Assembly (NCBI RefSeq): GCF_963667555.1
Contig: NZ_OY763421.1
Location: 2,683,562 to 2,747,561, forward strand
Reading direction: 5' to 3'
DNA: 64,000 nucleotides
Source of the DNA: an uncultured Methanolobus sp.
GTDB lineage: Archaea > Halobacteriota > Methanosarcinia > Methanosarcinales > Methanosarcinaceae
The translations under genes and the position numbers were made by a program. The notes beneath the pieces are model-generated. The model was not told the DNA's origin. It saw only the letters and a list, made by a program, of their open reading frames with translations, and searched no databases. Shown one piece after another: positions 27,544 to 36,953 of this stretch (its first letter is position 1; the number at the start of each line of letters is the position of its first letter).

Positions 27544-29274
27544 CTATTCTGCAGAACGGTCATTTTCCCTATTTTCATTGAAAATACCAAGTTCTTTCAG
27601 TTTTTCCTCTTCCGGTGTACCTTCAGCATTCCATCCTCTGAAGTGGTAATAGTCATGAATGGCCTTTTCAAACTCATCTCTATCAATGCCATTCTCAAAG
27701 AATCTCTCAGGAAGTGTGTCATCTTTGAATGTGATTCCTGCTTTCAGGTTGAAAATCCTTTCCATATTGAATATCCTTTCACCAGCCCTCAATAGTTCTT
27801 CAGCAGAATAGTTCTCTCCGGTCAGATTGTTCAGCAGTGTGGCAAAATCAACCTCTCCCACTGCAAGCATTGTGAACGGACACATAACAAGAGAATCAAT
27901 AACTGCTGCAAGATCCTGGAAATATAATACCAGGGCAGCTTTCCCGTCAAATTTATCCCTTTCAAGAAGTATGGGCTTTCCCATAATCTCAGGGCCAACC
28001 ATGAATGCACTCAAATGTGAGCCACCTGTATTTGATGTAGCATAGGCAATAGCCATTCCTTTGATCTCCCTAGGGTCGTATCCCGGAATCTCAAGCCCTT
28101 TCACTGCAGTATCGCATTCCTCTTTCCCGGTTGAATGCAGGTAATCATGAGTGCCTTTGCACACGTAATGTGTTCCTTCTCCTATCTCCGTGGCAATTTC
28201 TTTGATTTCTTCCATTTCGATCCAGGGTTTGATCTCCATGTAGGCCGCAATTGCAGAACCAACTGAAACAGGATCCAGCCCGTAATCCAGGCAGATTCCG
28301 TCAAGTTCCCTGACTAGTCCTATTTCATCATTTCCAATGTTTGGTCCAAACGCCCAAATAGAGTCATAATCCGGAACAGGTTTCCCATCCTGGTCGGTTC
28401 GCTTGCAACCAATAGGGCATGCGTAGCAGGGAGCTTCCTTTAAATGTAATGTATTGTTGAGCTCTTCACCCGAAAGTTTGTCTGCATTCTGGAACTTCTT
28501 TTCACGGAAATTCATTGCAGGTAGGGTTCCCATATAATCCAGAAGGTCTGTAATTACTGAACTGCCATATCTTTTGAGTCCTTTGGATGCGGGAGGACTT
28601 GCAATTAGCAGTTTCTTTGCCTTCTCCATTACCATTTCAAATTCATCAGGCCTTGCAATTTCTATATGATTAGTACCTTTAACAACAATAGCCTTGAGAT
28701 TTTTAGAACCTGCAACAGCTCCATGTCCTCCACGGCCACTGGTATATATGCGGTCATTTACGATATTTGCCATACTGACTAAAGTTTCACCGGCTTTGCC
28801 TATGCAGGCTACCTTGCCTTTATCTTCAAGAAGGGCTGTTGTTTCAGCAGTGTTCTTTCCCCAGAGGTGCTCGGCGGATAATATTTCCACTTCTTCGTCA
28901 TTGATGCTGATATACACGGGTTTTTCAGCTTTGCCTGTTATCACAAGGGCATCAATGCCTGCAAATTTGAGTTCGGCTCCAAAATAGCCGCCTACATTTG
29001 TACTGAATATTGTTGACGTAAGCGGAGACTTGCATGTGATAGAAAAATGTCCGGACATGGGGACTGAGGTTCCTGTGAGTGGTCCGGTGGTAAGTATAAG
29101 TGGATTTTCAGGGCTTAGCGCTTCTATTTCAGGGTCAGCAAAGTCCTGCATAAGCCTGCATCCCAGGCCGCGCCCTCCTATAAATTGCTCAACATACGTT
29201 TTTTCAGTTTTAGTTTCTGTGACCGAGTTGTTGCCCAGGTCAATGATAACTGTTCTTCCAGTCCATCCGTACAT
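27544..29274 (-). CDS. aor: Aldehyde ferredoxin oxidoreductase
   Basis: This tungsten-dependent enzyme oxidises aldehydes to acids with ferredoxin. The N-terminal domain GRTVIIDL and FIGGRGLG bind the bis-pterin cofactor. The [4Fe-4S] ligands are CYACPIGC (C-x2-C-x3-C) and a distant cysteine in LVMCPFTM. I start it at the ATG at 29274 (MYGWTGR), where GGGG lies upstream, rather than at the in-frame TTG at 29301. It is single-copy in the window and stands as its own unit. The physiological aldehyde is unknown. Confidence 0.95.
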   Translation of the reverse strand: MYGWTGRTVIIDLGNNSVTETKTEKTYVEQFIGGRGLGCRLMQDFADPEIEALSPENPLILTTGPLTGTSVPMSGHFSITCKSPLTSTIFSTNVGGYFGAELKFAGIDALVITGKAEKPVYISINDEEVEILSAEHLWGKNTAETTALLEDKGKVACIGKAGETLVSMANIVNDRIYTSGRGGHGAVAGSKNLKAIVVKGTNHIEIARPDEFEMVMEKAKKLLIASPPASKGLKRYGSSVITDLLDYMGTLPAMNFREKKFQNADKLSGEELNNTLHLKEAPCYACPIGCKRTDQDGKPVPDYDSIWAFGPNIGNDEIGLVRELDGICLDYGLDPVSVGSAIAAYMEIKPWIEMEEIKEIATEIGEGTHYVCKGTHDYLHSTGKEECDTAVKGLEIPGYDPREIKGMAIAYATSNTGGSHLSAFMVGPEIMGKPILLERDKFDGKAALVLYFQDLAAVIDSLVMCPFTMLAVGEVDFATLLNNLTGENYSAEELLRAGERIFNMERIFNLKAGITFKDDTLPERFFENGIDRDEFEKAIHDYYHFRGWNAEGTPEEEKLKELGIFNENRENDRSAE

Positions 29275-29330
29275 GATTTTCCCCTTCTGTTTTTCTTCCA
29301 ACCCACCATCAATACATTATATCTTTTTCA

Positions 29331-29711
29331 TCATTTATTTTCTTTTGTAGTTTCGTTCAATTTTGCTTCCATTTCAAGCATTCTTCTCTTAAGTTCAACC
29401 TTCTCTCCACAGGTTTCACCACAAAATCCACCAATGCCGGAAGATGAGACTATGCGGTGGCAGGGTATGATTATAGGATAAGGGTTTCTGGCAACAGCAG
29501 AACCAACGGCTCTGGCCGCACCACTTCTCTCAACTCTGCAGGCCAGTTCCTGATAAGTTACTGTTTCACCATAAGGTATCTTTCTGACTTCTTCAAGGAC
29601 TTCACGCTGGAATTGTGTAAGCCCTGACAGGTCAACTTCGTAGTCTGAAAAATCGATAATTTCCCCGGCAAAATATCTCAGAATAGCCTGGAAGATAGTC
29701 ATGTTATTCAT
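29331..29711 (-). CDS. ogt: Methylated-DNA--protein-cysteine methyltransferase
   Basis: The 126-aa protein repairs O6-alkylguanine by transferring the alkyl group to its own cysteine. The active site PCHRIVSSSG, the DNA-binding helix-turn-helix with Y-G-E-T-V-T-Y, and the RAVGSA segment are present. It lacks the N-terminal extension of classical Ada/Ogt proteins, so it is a short form. The start is set at the ATG at 29711 because GAGGAG is just upstream; longer in-frame readings run into the matrixin gene, with which it overlaps by 8 bp. Confidence 0.92.
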   Translation of the reverse strand: MNNMTIFQAILRYFAGEIIDFSDYEVDLSGLTQFQREVLEEVRKIPYGETVTYQELACRVERSGAARAVGSAVARNPYPIIIPCHRIVSSSGIGGFCGETCGEKVELKRRMLEMEAKLNETTKENK

Positions 29712-30429
29712 TTTTCTCCTCTTTTCCCGGATAATTGAACACGTCTTCTTCAAGCTCTTTTCTTTGTTTTTTGCAGCGAAGCCATCCTGTTCCATGATAT
29801 GAGACAATGAGCGCTGCTGCGATAAGCAGAGCCAGAAGCACATAGCGGGTGGAATTGAAGAGTAATGGATCAAGATTATCCCGCCGGTCATATTTGGGGT
29901 ACATAATATCGCTTCTGTCATTGCTGTGTCCCAGTCCAAGTGCATGTCCCAGTTCATGCGCGGCTATATCTTCCATGGAACTGTCACCATATTGTCTCCA
30001 TGCATAGCCTTCATAATTGCCAGCTTCAAGGACAATGTCCACTCTTTCAAATTTACCGCTTACGATATATGGTCTTGTGAACCCTGCAATCCCATTTGCT
30101 GAACCTGCGTCCTTCTCAAGGTTGTCCACCCACATTATCAGTATGTCAGCATTGTCAGTTTCAAGTACCTGAAATTCCGGCTGGAACCCAAGCTGGCCGT
30201 TTCCCCCGTTTTCCCAGTATGTGAGAGCATTCATTACATCTTCTTTGTAAGTGAGGCTGTAATGCTGCGGTACGTCCTTGTCATCAATATAAACAGTGAT
30301 GGGACTGTGGTCCCACGGTTGTGAGACTATTGCTGGTTCAGTATAATCTGTATGTCGCATACCCTCAAATGCAAGAGCCAGTAAAATGATAATTATCAGG
30401 ACCTTTATGATCAGGTTAGTTCTGCTCAT
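29704..30429 (-). CDS. Membrane-anchored matrixin-like metalloprotease
   Basis: The 241-aa protein has an N-terminal helix (about 6-21, signal anchor), an extracytoplasmic domain with the zinc signature HELGHALGLGH (H158, H162, H168) and a Met-turn methionine in DIMYP (M176). A second helix follows near the C-terminus (about 196-210), with a basic cytosolic tail. This matches M10A matrixin-type proteases. Two membrane spans place the catalytic domain outside. It is coupled by overlap to the DNA-repair methyltransferase, an odd functional pairing. Confidence 0.87.
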   Translation of the reverse strand: MSRTNLIIKVLIIIILLALAFEGMRHTDYTEPAIVSQPWDHSPITVYIDDKDVPQHYSLTYKEDVMNALTYWENGGNGQLGFQPEFQVLETDNADILIMWVDNLEKDAGSANGIAGFTRPYIVSGKFERVDIVLEAGNYEGYAWRQYGDSSMEDIAAHELGHALGLGHSNDRSDIMYPKYDRRDNLDPLLFNSTRYVLLALLIAAALIVSYHGTGWLRCKKQRKELEEDVFNYPGKEEKNE

Positions 30430-30538
30430 TGTTATTCTGAAATAGTTCCTGTTTGCTTATTAGTTATTTGGCAACCCGAATCGCCGTGATCTTGCAGTAG
30501 AGGAGTAAACGTTTATTTGATAAATCCTATCAGAATTT

Positions 30539-31357
30539 ATGAAAAAACGTGTTGCTGTTGTCTTTGACAGTGCCGGGACACTGTTACATATGTATCGTGT
30601 TGCCAAGGACATGAACGATGGCTCAATGCTGGAAGATATACAGACAACTCTTTTGGTTGCAGAAAAAGCCAACAGGGCACTTGTAGTATTGCGTACCCGC
30701 TTTGATGAATTATGGCAATGTTCCCTTGATCTTGAGCTTCGGGAATTCATAGATATGTACAATATTCCTCTGGGAATCAGTTGTTCAAGCAGTCCTTTTG
30801 AGCTGGAAGAGGTTTACAGCATAATCCGCGGCAATAATGTAAGAGTGAGGGATCTCTATGATGTAGTTTCCCACGTAAAGGGTCGCTGTCCTGAAATCTC
30901 CTATCTTGCAGCAGGTCTGGTTGTTGACTCCCAGGAAGATATGGTTCCTTATGTTCTTAGCACAGGTGGGAAGATGTATTCCAGCACCCCGGAAACCATC
31001 AAGACGGTGAGAGAACTTGGTGTTGATATTTTCATAGCTTCAGGAGATGACGCGCAGAACCTGCAGGTTCTTGCATCTTCGTTGTCCATCCCCATGAAAG
31101 ATGTTTTTGCAGTTGCCACAACGCACGATAAAGAGCGGATAGTAAAAAACCTGAAAAATGACCATGATATTGTTATTATGGTGGGTGACGGGATGAATGA
31201 TATACTTGCATTAAGGGCCGCTGATGTCGGAATTCTTACTTCCCAACAGGGTGATGAGCGCCCTCCGGTATTGAGGGATTCTGCGGACATTATCATAGGC
31301 AATATCATTGATGTAGTGGACATTATAAAGAACATAGATACATCCATCACTTTGTAA
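30539..31357 (+). CDS. HAD-superfamily, soluble P-type-ATPase-like protein
   Basis: The 272-aa cytosolic protein starts with VVFDSAGTLL, in which the nucleophile Asp is followed by S-A-G-T. This resembles D-K-T-G-T of P-type ATPases rather than the D-x-D of phosphatases. Later motifs are P-type-like too: T-H-D-K-E-R-I-V and VGDGMNDILALRAADVGI. No membrane domain is present. Soluble P-type relatives exist in methanogens, with unknown function. It precedes the MCR-activation operon on the same strand, 249 bp away. A role there is only suggested by position. Confidence 0.8.
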   Translation: MKKRVAVVFDSAGTLLHMYRVAKDMNDGSMLEDIQTTLLVAEKANRALVVLRTRFDELWQCSLDLELREFIDMYNIPLGISCSSSPFELEEVYSIIRGNNVRVRDLYDVVSHVKGRCPEISYLAAGLVVDSQEDMVPYVLSTGGKMYSSTPETIKTVRELGVDIFIASGDDAQNLQVLASSLSIPMKDVFAVATTHDKERIVKNLKNDHDIVIMVGDGMNDILALRAADVGILTSQQGDERPPVLRDSADIIIGNIIDVVDIIKNIDTSITL

Positions 31358-31606
31358 AATCGCAATCCTCCTCCTCTTTTTAGAAGTTAACACCGCGAAG
31401 CAGATGCGTTACGTTTATGTATTGAGTTCAATAATCCAACAGTAATTCTTTAAAAAAGACGCTAAAAACTTGTTATCAGGTCTGCATGGGTTCCAGCAGA
31501 GCTAGTTTTGTATGTAGTCTGCAAAACCATTAAGTAATTTGAGTAGATATGCATATCATTATTAGTGAAACAGGACTCCTATGCACCCCTGGGCGGAGGA
31601 AATCAA
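31358..31606. promoter_or_regulatory. Upstream region of the MCR-activation operon
   Basis: This 249-bp gap holds no gene. It contains AT-rich stretches (ATTAAGTAATTTGAGT near 31530, then ATATGCATATCATTATTAG near 31547-31565) suitable for an archaeal promoter. The strong ribosome site GGAGGAAA at 31595-31602 serves the A2 gene. Confidence 0.5.
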
Positions 31607-33217
31607 ATGACATTATTCATTGAAGTCAAAAACCTGACACTTGAATTTGATGGTGTCAAAGTTCTCAAAAATATAAACCTGACCATCAACGAGGGAGAAG
31701 TTCTCGGTATCCTTGGTAGAAGCGGTTCAGGCAAAACAGTATTGATGCACGTCCTGCGTGGTGTTGAAGAGTACGAAGGCATTAGTGGAGAGGTAATATA
31801 CCACCTCGCAAGATGTGAGAAATGCGGACATATGGAGCCGCCAAGCAAAGCAGGACAGCAGTGTCCTTCATGTGGTGACACTCTCAATCCTTTCGAAGCT
31901 GATTTCATTAAAATTTCCTTGCATGATGCTGACAGGCGTGAGATCACCAAGAGGATCGCGATCATGCTCCAGCGTACCTTTGCGCTGTATGGTGATGACA
32001 GGGTCATAACCAATGTAGTGAACTCACTGACAGAGATCGGTGTCAACAGTGAGACTGCAGTTTCCCGTGCAGTTGAGCTTCTTGAAAAGGTTCAGCTCTC
32101 CCACCGCATGATGCACGTTGCACGTGACCTTAGTGGTGGAGAAAAGCAGAGAGTAGTACTTGCCCGTCAGCTTGTAAGAGACCCAATGCTTCTCATTGCT
32201 GATGAGCCAACCGGTACACTTGACCCAAGGACAGCAGACATAGTCCACGATGTTATTGCAAAGGCAGTAAAGGACTTTAACATGACAATGGTCATAACTT
32301 CCCACTGGTCTGAAGTAGTCGAAGACCTTGCAGACAAGGCTATCATTCTTGAAGATGGTGCAATTGTCAGGGAAGGCGCACCTTCTGAAGTTGCAAAAGA
32401 GTTCATGGAAATGGTCTGCACTGTGGAAAAGAAGTGTGACGTTGTTGTAGGTGACCCGCTTATCAAGGTCGATAATCTTGTAAAGAAGTACATTTCTGTG
32501 AGCAGGGGTGTTGTTTACGCAGTAAACGATGTTTCCTTTGATGTAAAAGAAGGAGAGATATTCGGTCTTGCCGGTACAAGCGGCGCCGGAAAGACAACTA
32601 CATCTGAAGTGCTTATGGGTATTGTATCTCCAACCAGCGGTGACGTACAGGTACGTGTCGGTGAGGAATGGATTGATATGAGAAAGCCAGGACCGGAATG
32701 CAGAGGACGTGCTGTAAAGTACATGGGAATTCTGCACCAGGAATATGGTCTTTACATACACAGGACTATCATTGACAACCTTACAGAATCTATAGGAATT
32801 GACCTTCCATACGAGCTTGCTGTCAGAAAAGCTATCAATACCCTGATGGCAACCGGATTTACTGAAGAGAAGGCAAAATCTATATTATCAAAGATGTCAG
32901 ATGAGATTAGTGAAGGTGAAAGGCACAGGGTTGCACTTGCCCAGATCCTGATGAAGGAACCTAATATCATTATAATGGACGAACCAACGGGAACAATGGA
33001 CCCGTTCACAAAGAAAGAGGTTACAAAATCTATTCTGGAAGCACGTGAGAAGATGGGCGACACATTCGTCATTGTATCTCACGATATGGACTTCCTGGAA
33101 GAGATATGTGACCGTGTAGCTCTTATGAGAAATGGTAAGATAGTCAGTATCGGCGAACCAAAGGCTGTTCTGGCAGAGCTTACCGAAGAAGAGCGTATGG
33201 AAGCAGCAGAAACTTGA
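31607..33217 (+). CDS. atwA: Methyl-coenzyme M reductase system component A2
   Basis: The 536-aa protein has two ABC-type ATPase domains. Walker A is GRSGSGKTV in the first and GTSGAGKTT in the second; the signatures are LSGGEKQR and the degenerate SEGERHR. A zinc-ribbon insertion with CEKCGH and CPSCGD lies in the first domain. A2 supplies the ATP-driven step in reducing F430 nickel in MCR. I place the start at the ATG at 31607, directly after GGAGGAAATCAA; an in-frame GTG at 31565 is less likely. It leads a tightly packed operon of methanogenesis marker genes. Confidence 0.96.
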   Translation: MTLFIEVKNLTLEFDGVKVLKNINLTINEGEVLGILGRSGSGKTVLMHVLRGVEEYEGISGEVIYHLARCEKCGHMEPPSKAGQQCPSCGDTLNPFEADFIKISLHDADRREITKRIAIMLQRTFALYGDDRVITNVVNSLTEIGVNSETAVSRAVELLEKVQLSHRMMHVARDLSGGEKQRVVLARQLVRDPMLLIADEPTGTLDPRTADIVHDVIAKAVKDFNMTMVITSHWSEVVEDLADKAIILEDGAIVREGAPSEVAKEFMEMVCTVEKKCDVVVGDPLIKVDNLVKKYISVSRGVVYAVNDVSFDVKEGEIFGLAGTSGAGKTTTSEVLMGIVSPTSGDVQVRVGEEWIDMRKPGPECRGRAVKYMGILHQEYGLYIHRTIIDNLTESIGIDLPYELAVRKAINTLMATGFTEEKAKSILSKMSDEISEGERHRVALAQILMKEPNIIIMDEPTGTMDPFTKKEVTKSILEAREKMGDTFVIVSHDMDFLEEICDRVALMRNGKIVSIGEPKAVLAELTEEERMEAAET

Positions 33218-33246
33218 TATTTTAGACATATACGGAGGAGTTTGGC

Positions 33247-34794
33247 ACGAGTGGCGAAATAACGGTAGAGATCAACGGACAGGAACTGAAATTATCCGAA
33301 AGTTCAACCCTTGAGGACGCCATCAAGGTGTCAAACGCCCCTTACAAAAAGGGTACAGCGATTGGTATTCTTATAGAGAAGGAAGATATGAGGTCACAGG
33401 CTTCAAAGGAATTCCTTGTGAAGACATCTAAAGGTGAGTTTAAAATAGAACTCCTTGACGAATCTTCTCCTTCTTCCAAACGCTGGATCTCAATTTTTAA
33501 AAGTCTTACAGAACTTCCTGTGCGATGGACAAACAAGGATGTACTTGCCTTCGGTCCTTTCAGCACTGATATGGAGCCTTCACGTGAAAAATCCGATATG
33601 GAAAGGTTCACAATGCTTTTTGGTGCAGGTGGTGGCGATGCTGCGAACACTCACATTATCGTGAGCAAAACCCGTCACTCCGCAGAATATGGCGCACCTG
33701 AGGAAGGTGTGTTTGCAAGGCTTATAAGCGGAAAACATGTGATCTCCGATCTTGACAGGGGTGACAGGATATTATCTGTTGAACCGGTTGTCGAATGGGA
33801 AAAAGTAGGAGAACACATTTCCACTACCGACCTCTCAACAAAACTTGAGAACAGTTACCGTATTTTCACTTACATCAAGATCGAGATCGACCCTCTGGCA
33901 CCGGAAGGTGCAGAGTTCTTCTTTGCCGTAACAAAGGATGACACGTTCCACATCGATTATCTTTCTACTTCTTTTATATCCGATCACAGGTTCCAGGGTG
34001 AACTGGTGACATACGAGAATTTTGAGGCACGTTCCACAGGTTCTGTATTCGTGAGAACCGTAGGATACGGTGCCGGAAAACTTTTCATTTCAACTGATGC
34101 CCGCACCTCATCTATCATGCATTCTGTAATAGGTCATGTTGTGCAGGGAATTGAACTTGCAAGGATGGCAGAAAAAGGCCAGAAAGTCATGGTTGAGTCT
34201 GTTCCGGACAGGATCATGCTTCTTGGAATGACCAATGCAGAGGCAGAAGCGGAAATGGCAGAGCAGGATATTGAAATCACAAGGGAAGGCTATACCGGTG
34301 ATGATGGTTTTATTGTAAAGCAGTCTCCTCCAACTACAATTGAGATCCTGCATGAAAAGAAAGTAACAGTGCAGGGCGTTGACCCTGAGATGCTAGTAGA
34401 GATAGAACTTTATGATGATCTGGCTCCAAAGACCCTTGATTTCTTCAGACATGCGGTGGGTCTTCAGTATGACCCGGTAGGTCTGCTTCCAGTGATGATG
34501 ACCTACGAGAACACCTATATCTTCAAGGCAGAAAAGCCTGCGGAATCCTATAAGGAGATCTTCCCGGAGAACACTCCGAAAAAAGCAATTGCAGGTGAGA
34601 TAGGTGTTACTAATCAGGCTGCAAAGAGAGCCGGAATGATAGGTGTCAAATTGGCTGATGATGACCTGTTCGGTCCGACAGGTGAGAGATTTGGAAACAC
34701 CAATATTATCGGTAAGATACTGAACCCTGAGAAACTCAGACATTTCAAGGATGGAGACCTGATGTATGTCTTAGAGGGCAGCAAGGAGGAATGA
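33247..34794 (+). CDS. mmp3: Methanogenesis marker protein 3 (UPF0288), probable ACG start
   Basis: Mmp3 is part of the MCR activation complex with McrC, Mmp7, Mmp17 and A2. The first canonical start is a GTG at 33328, but the frame before it encodes a plausible conserved N-terminus (EITVEINGQELKLS, ubiquitin-like) back to 33247. There, an ACG codon sits 6 nt after GGAGGAG (33234-33240). No ATG, GTG or TTG exists in this frame between the upstream TAG and 33328. So either ACG is the start or the base is a sequencing error. The C-terminal part resembles cyclophilin-type isomerases. The chain has no cysteine. Confidence 0.88.
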   Translation, partial: TSGEITVEINGQELKLSESSTLEDAIKVSNAPYKKGTAIGILIEKEDMRSQASKEFLVKTSKGEFKIELLDESSPSSKRWISIFKSLTELPVRWTNKDVLAFGPFSTDMEPSREKSDMERFTMLFGAGGGDAANTHIIVSKTRHSAEYGAPEEGVFARLISGKHVISDLDRGDRILSVEPVVEWEKVGEHISTTDLSTKLENSYRIFTYIKIEIDPLAPEGAEFFFAVTKDDTFHIDYLSTSFISDHRFQGELVTYENFEARSTGSVFVRTVGYGAGKLFISTDARTSSIMHSVIGHVVQGIELARMAEKGQKVMVESVPDRIMLLGMTNAEAEAEMAEQDIEITREGYTGDDGFIVKQSPPTTIEILHEKKVTVQGVDPEMLVEIELYDDLAPKTLDFFRHAVGLQYDPVGLLPVMMTYENTYIFKAEKPAESYKEIFPENTPKKAIAGEIGVTNQAAKRAGMIGVKLADDDLFGPTGERFGNTNIIGKILNPEKLRHFKDGDLMYVLEGSKEE

Positions 34795-35231
34795 AAATGG
34801 TAGAAGAGAATGCTGATGTCATAACAAAGCTTGTTGTCACAAGTTCTGATAGTGTGCTGCCAATCGATGCTGCCATGAAGATCTACGAATCCAGCATAGA
34901 TATCGTGATCAAGGAAACCTGCTTTGGAACAATGGTCACAGGTCCGAGAGATGCTGTAAACAAAGTAGTAAAAGAGATAGTGGATCTTGATAAGAATCAT
35001 ATTTTCGTAAAGGAAAGAGGTTTCCCTCCCGGAGATGACAGGCGTTGCCGTGCTTCACGCGGAGGCGGTTCAAGACCTGGTTTCTATTTCCTCAAGGAAG
35101 AAGCAATGATGCTTCCGATGATAGGTAAGGCGCTTGACAAATACGATGCGCATGTTCCGCTTAAAGAGAAAGAACACAAGAATAAATTTGGAGTAAAAGA
35201 CCTCCAGGACATAGTTGAATCCAGCTTATGA
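34791..35231 (+). CDS. mmp6: Methanogenesis marker protein 6
   Basis: The 146-aa protein is found only in methanogens and related MCR-bearing archaea. Recognisable blocks are KLVVTSSDSVLPIDAA, ETCFGTMVTGP and the glycine/arginine-rich R-A-S-R-G-G-G-S-R-P-G-F segment. Its biochemical role is not known. The ATGA overlap with mmp3 shows translational coupling; an alternative ATG lies two codons in. Confidence 0.92.
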   Translation: MKMVEENADVITKLVVTSSDSVLPIDAAMKIYESSIDIVIKETCFGTMVTGPRDAVNKVVKEIVDLDKNHIFVKERGFPPGDDRRCRASRGGGSRPGFYFLKEEAMMLPMIGKALDKYDAHVPLKEKEHKNKFGVKDLQDIVESSL

Positions 35232-35240
35232 GGCAATACC

Positions 35241-35711
35241 ATGGCTAAAGTTATCATATACCCTACAAACAGTCTGATCCTTTCTGACCTGGTGCAAAGG
35301 TTCGGTCACACACCACTGGCAATGATGGAAAAGATAAAGGAAAAGGTCACGACCGTTGGTGTTGATTCACCACCCATGAATATTACAGCAGAGGAACCAA
35401 AGCATGGTCTGAAATATGCGGCTGTCGAGGTTCCGGCAGGTGTCAGAGGCAGGATGGCTATCGTGGGCCCGATGATCGATGAGGCAGAGGCAGGCATCAT
35501 TGTAGGTGAGTCTCCAATGGCTTTTGGTTGCATGGGGTGTGCCCGTACCAACGAACTTACCAAGTATCTTATCAGAAGCCGCGAAATGCCGCTTCTGGAA
35601 CTGGAATTCCCTAAAGATGATGATGAAGGACAGGAATTCGTTTACACTATTGCAGAGTTCCTGAAATCACTTGATGAAGTCAAAGGAGAATCAGAGGAGG
35701 CAACAGAATGA
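35241..35711 (+). CDS. mmp5: Methanogenesis marker protein 5
   Basis: The 156-aa protein is another methanogen-specific marker. It begins [22 protein letters not shown]-x2-C motif, FGCMGCART, could bind a metal or cluster. The function is unknown. It lies 9 bp after mmp6 and overlaps mmp15 by 4 bp. Confidence 0.92.
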   Translation: MAKVIIYPTNSLILSDLVQRFGHTPLAMMEKIKEKVTTVGVDSPPMNITAEEPKHGLKYAAVEVPAGVRGRMAIVGPMIDEAEAGIIVGESPMAFGCMGCARTNELTKYLIRSREMPLLELEFPKDDDEGQEFVYTIAEFLKSLDEVKGESEEATE

Positions 35712-36949
35712 ATGATGAGGCTGTTGTAAAAGTGGCACTAGTGTCATGTGGTTCCGAATATGCAGGTGTTCACGGGGAACTAACTTCAGTGGCAGAAAGT
35801 GTCAATGCTAAACTTGTTTTTCCAGAAATTGAGATCAATATCCTTGATGATATCGGCAAGGATTTTGGTATTGAGGCAGCAAGTCCTGATCTTCGCCTGA
35901 TGATGGCAAGGGCAAAGGCTGTTGTTGAAGGAATATCTGATGTTGATGGTGTTTTTATCACATCATGTTTCAGATGCGCAGAAGCAGCGATCGTCAGAAA
36001 TGAGATTCGCCGTTACATCAACAAACATTCAGATCTTCCGGTTATCAGTTATTCATTTACAGAGCGCACAACTGCGGCAACACTGCTGACACGTATGGAA
36101 GCTCTCACAACTATCGCAAGGCGCAGACACCTGCTTGCAAGGGAAAAGCAGAGTGGACTTACTGCAGGTATTGACTCCGGTTCCACAACCACCAAGGCTG
36201 TTGTCATGAGAGACAATGAGATAATTGGTTCAGGCTGGGTGCCTACTATCAAAGTTATCGACAGCGCTACAGAGGCTTTCAATCAGGCCCTTGAAGAGGC
36301 TGGTGTCAAGCAGGAGGATATTCAGGCAATTGGTACTACCGGATACGGACGTTTCCTTATCGGTGAGCACTTTGGTGCCAAGCTGGTACAGGAAGAGATC
36401 ACTGTTAACTCAAAAGGTGCTGTCTATCTTGCAGATTCCCAGAAAGGTCATGCAACTGTAATTGATATCGGTGGAATGGACAACAAAGCCATATCAGTTG
36501 ATGATGGAATTCCTGGAATGTTTACCATGGGAGGCATCTGTGCAGGTGCTTCCGGTCGTTTCCTTGATATGACCGCAAAGAGGCTCGGTGTCGATATTAC
36601 AGAACTTGGTGCTCTTGCAGTAAAAGGCATGGAACAGAATGTCGATATGAACAGTTATTGTATCGTTTTCGGTATCCAGTCACTTGTCAACTCACTTGCG
36701 AAAGGTTCAACTCCTGAGGATGTTGCAGCAGCAGCATGTCACAGTGTTGTTGAGCAGATATTTGAACAGCAGCTTCAGGAAGTCGATGTAAAGGAACCGC
36801 TTATCCTTGTAGGAGGTTCATCCCTTATCGAAGGAGTTCCAAAGGCGCTTGGTGAGCTGCTTAAGATCAATGTTCTCGTTCCACCGAACTCTCACCTTAT
36901 CGGTGCAGTAGGAAGTGCTTTACTGGCCTCAGGATACGTGGAGGAGTAA
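35708..36949 (+). CDS. mmp15: Methanogenesis marker protein 15, BadF/HgdC-type ATPase
   Basis: The 413-aa protein has an N-terminal marker-specific domain of about 150 residues. An ASKHA ATPase domain of the BadF/BcrA/HgdC type follows, with the phosphate loop [13 protein letters not shown] and adenosine motif [11 protein letters not shown]. The cysteines in [11 protein letters not shown] and in [11 protein letters not shown] are at the positions that bridge a dimer-shared [4Fe-4S] cluster in hydroxyacyl-CoA dehydratase activators. Those activators couple ATP hydrolysis to low-potential electron transfer, a suitable chemistry for MCR activation; its direct role is not established. Confidence 0.93.
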   Translation: MNDEAVVKVALVSCGSEYAGVHGELTSVAESVNAKLVFPEIEINILDDIGKDFGIEAASPDLRLMMARAKAVVEGISDVDGVFITSCFRCAEAAIVRNEIRRYINKHSDLPVISYSFTERTTAATLLTRMEALTTIARRRHLLAREKQSGLTAGIDSGSTTTKAVVMRDNEIIGSGWVPTIKVIDSATEAFNQALEEAGVKQEDIQAIGTTGYGRFLIGEHFGAKLVQEEITVNSKGAVYLADSQKGHATVIDIGGMDNKAISVDDGIPGMFTMGGICAGASGRFLDMTAKRLGVDITELGALAVKGMEQNVDMNSYCIVFGIQSLVNSLAKGSTPEDVAAAACHSVVEQIFEQQLQEVDVKEPLILVGGSSLIEGVPKALGELLKINVLVPPNSHLIGAVGSALLASGYVEE

Positions 36950-36953
36950 TTCT

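Noticed and set aside
32024..32761. 245-aa ORF opposite the component A2 gene
   Set aside because: Antisense reading of a conserved ABC protein, with an improbable Cys/His/Tyr-rich composition.
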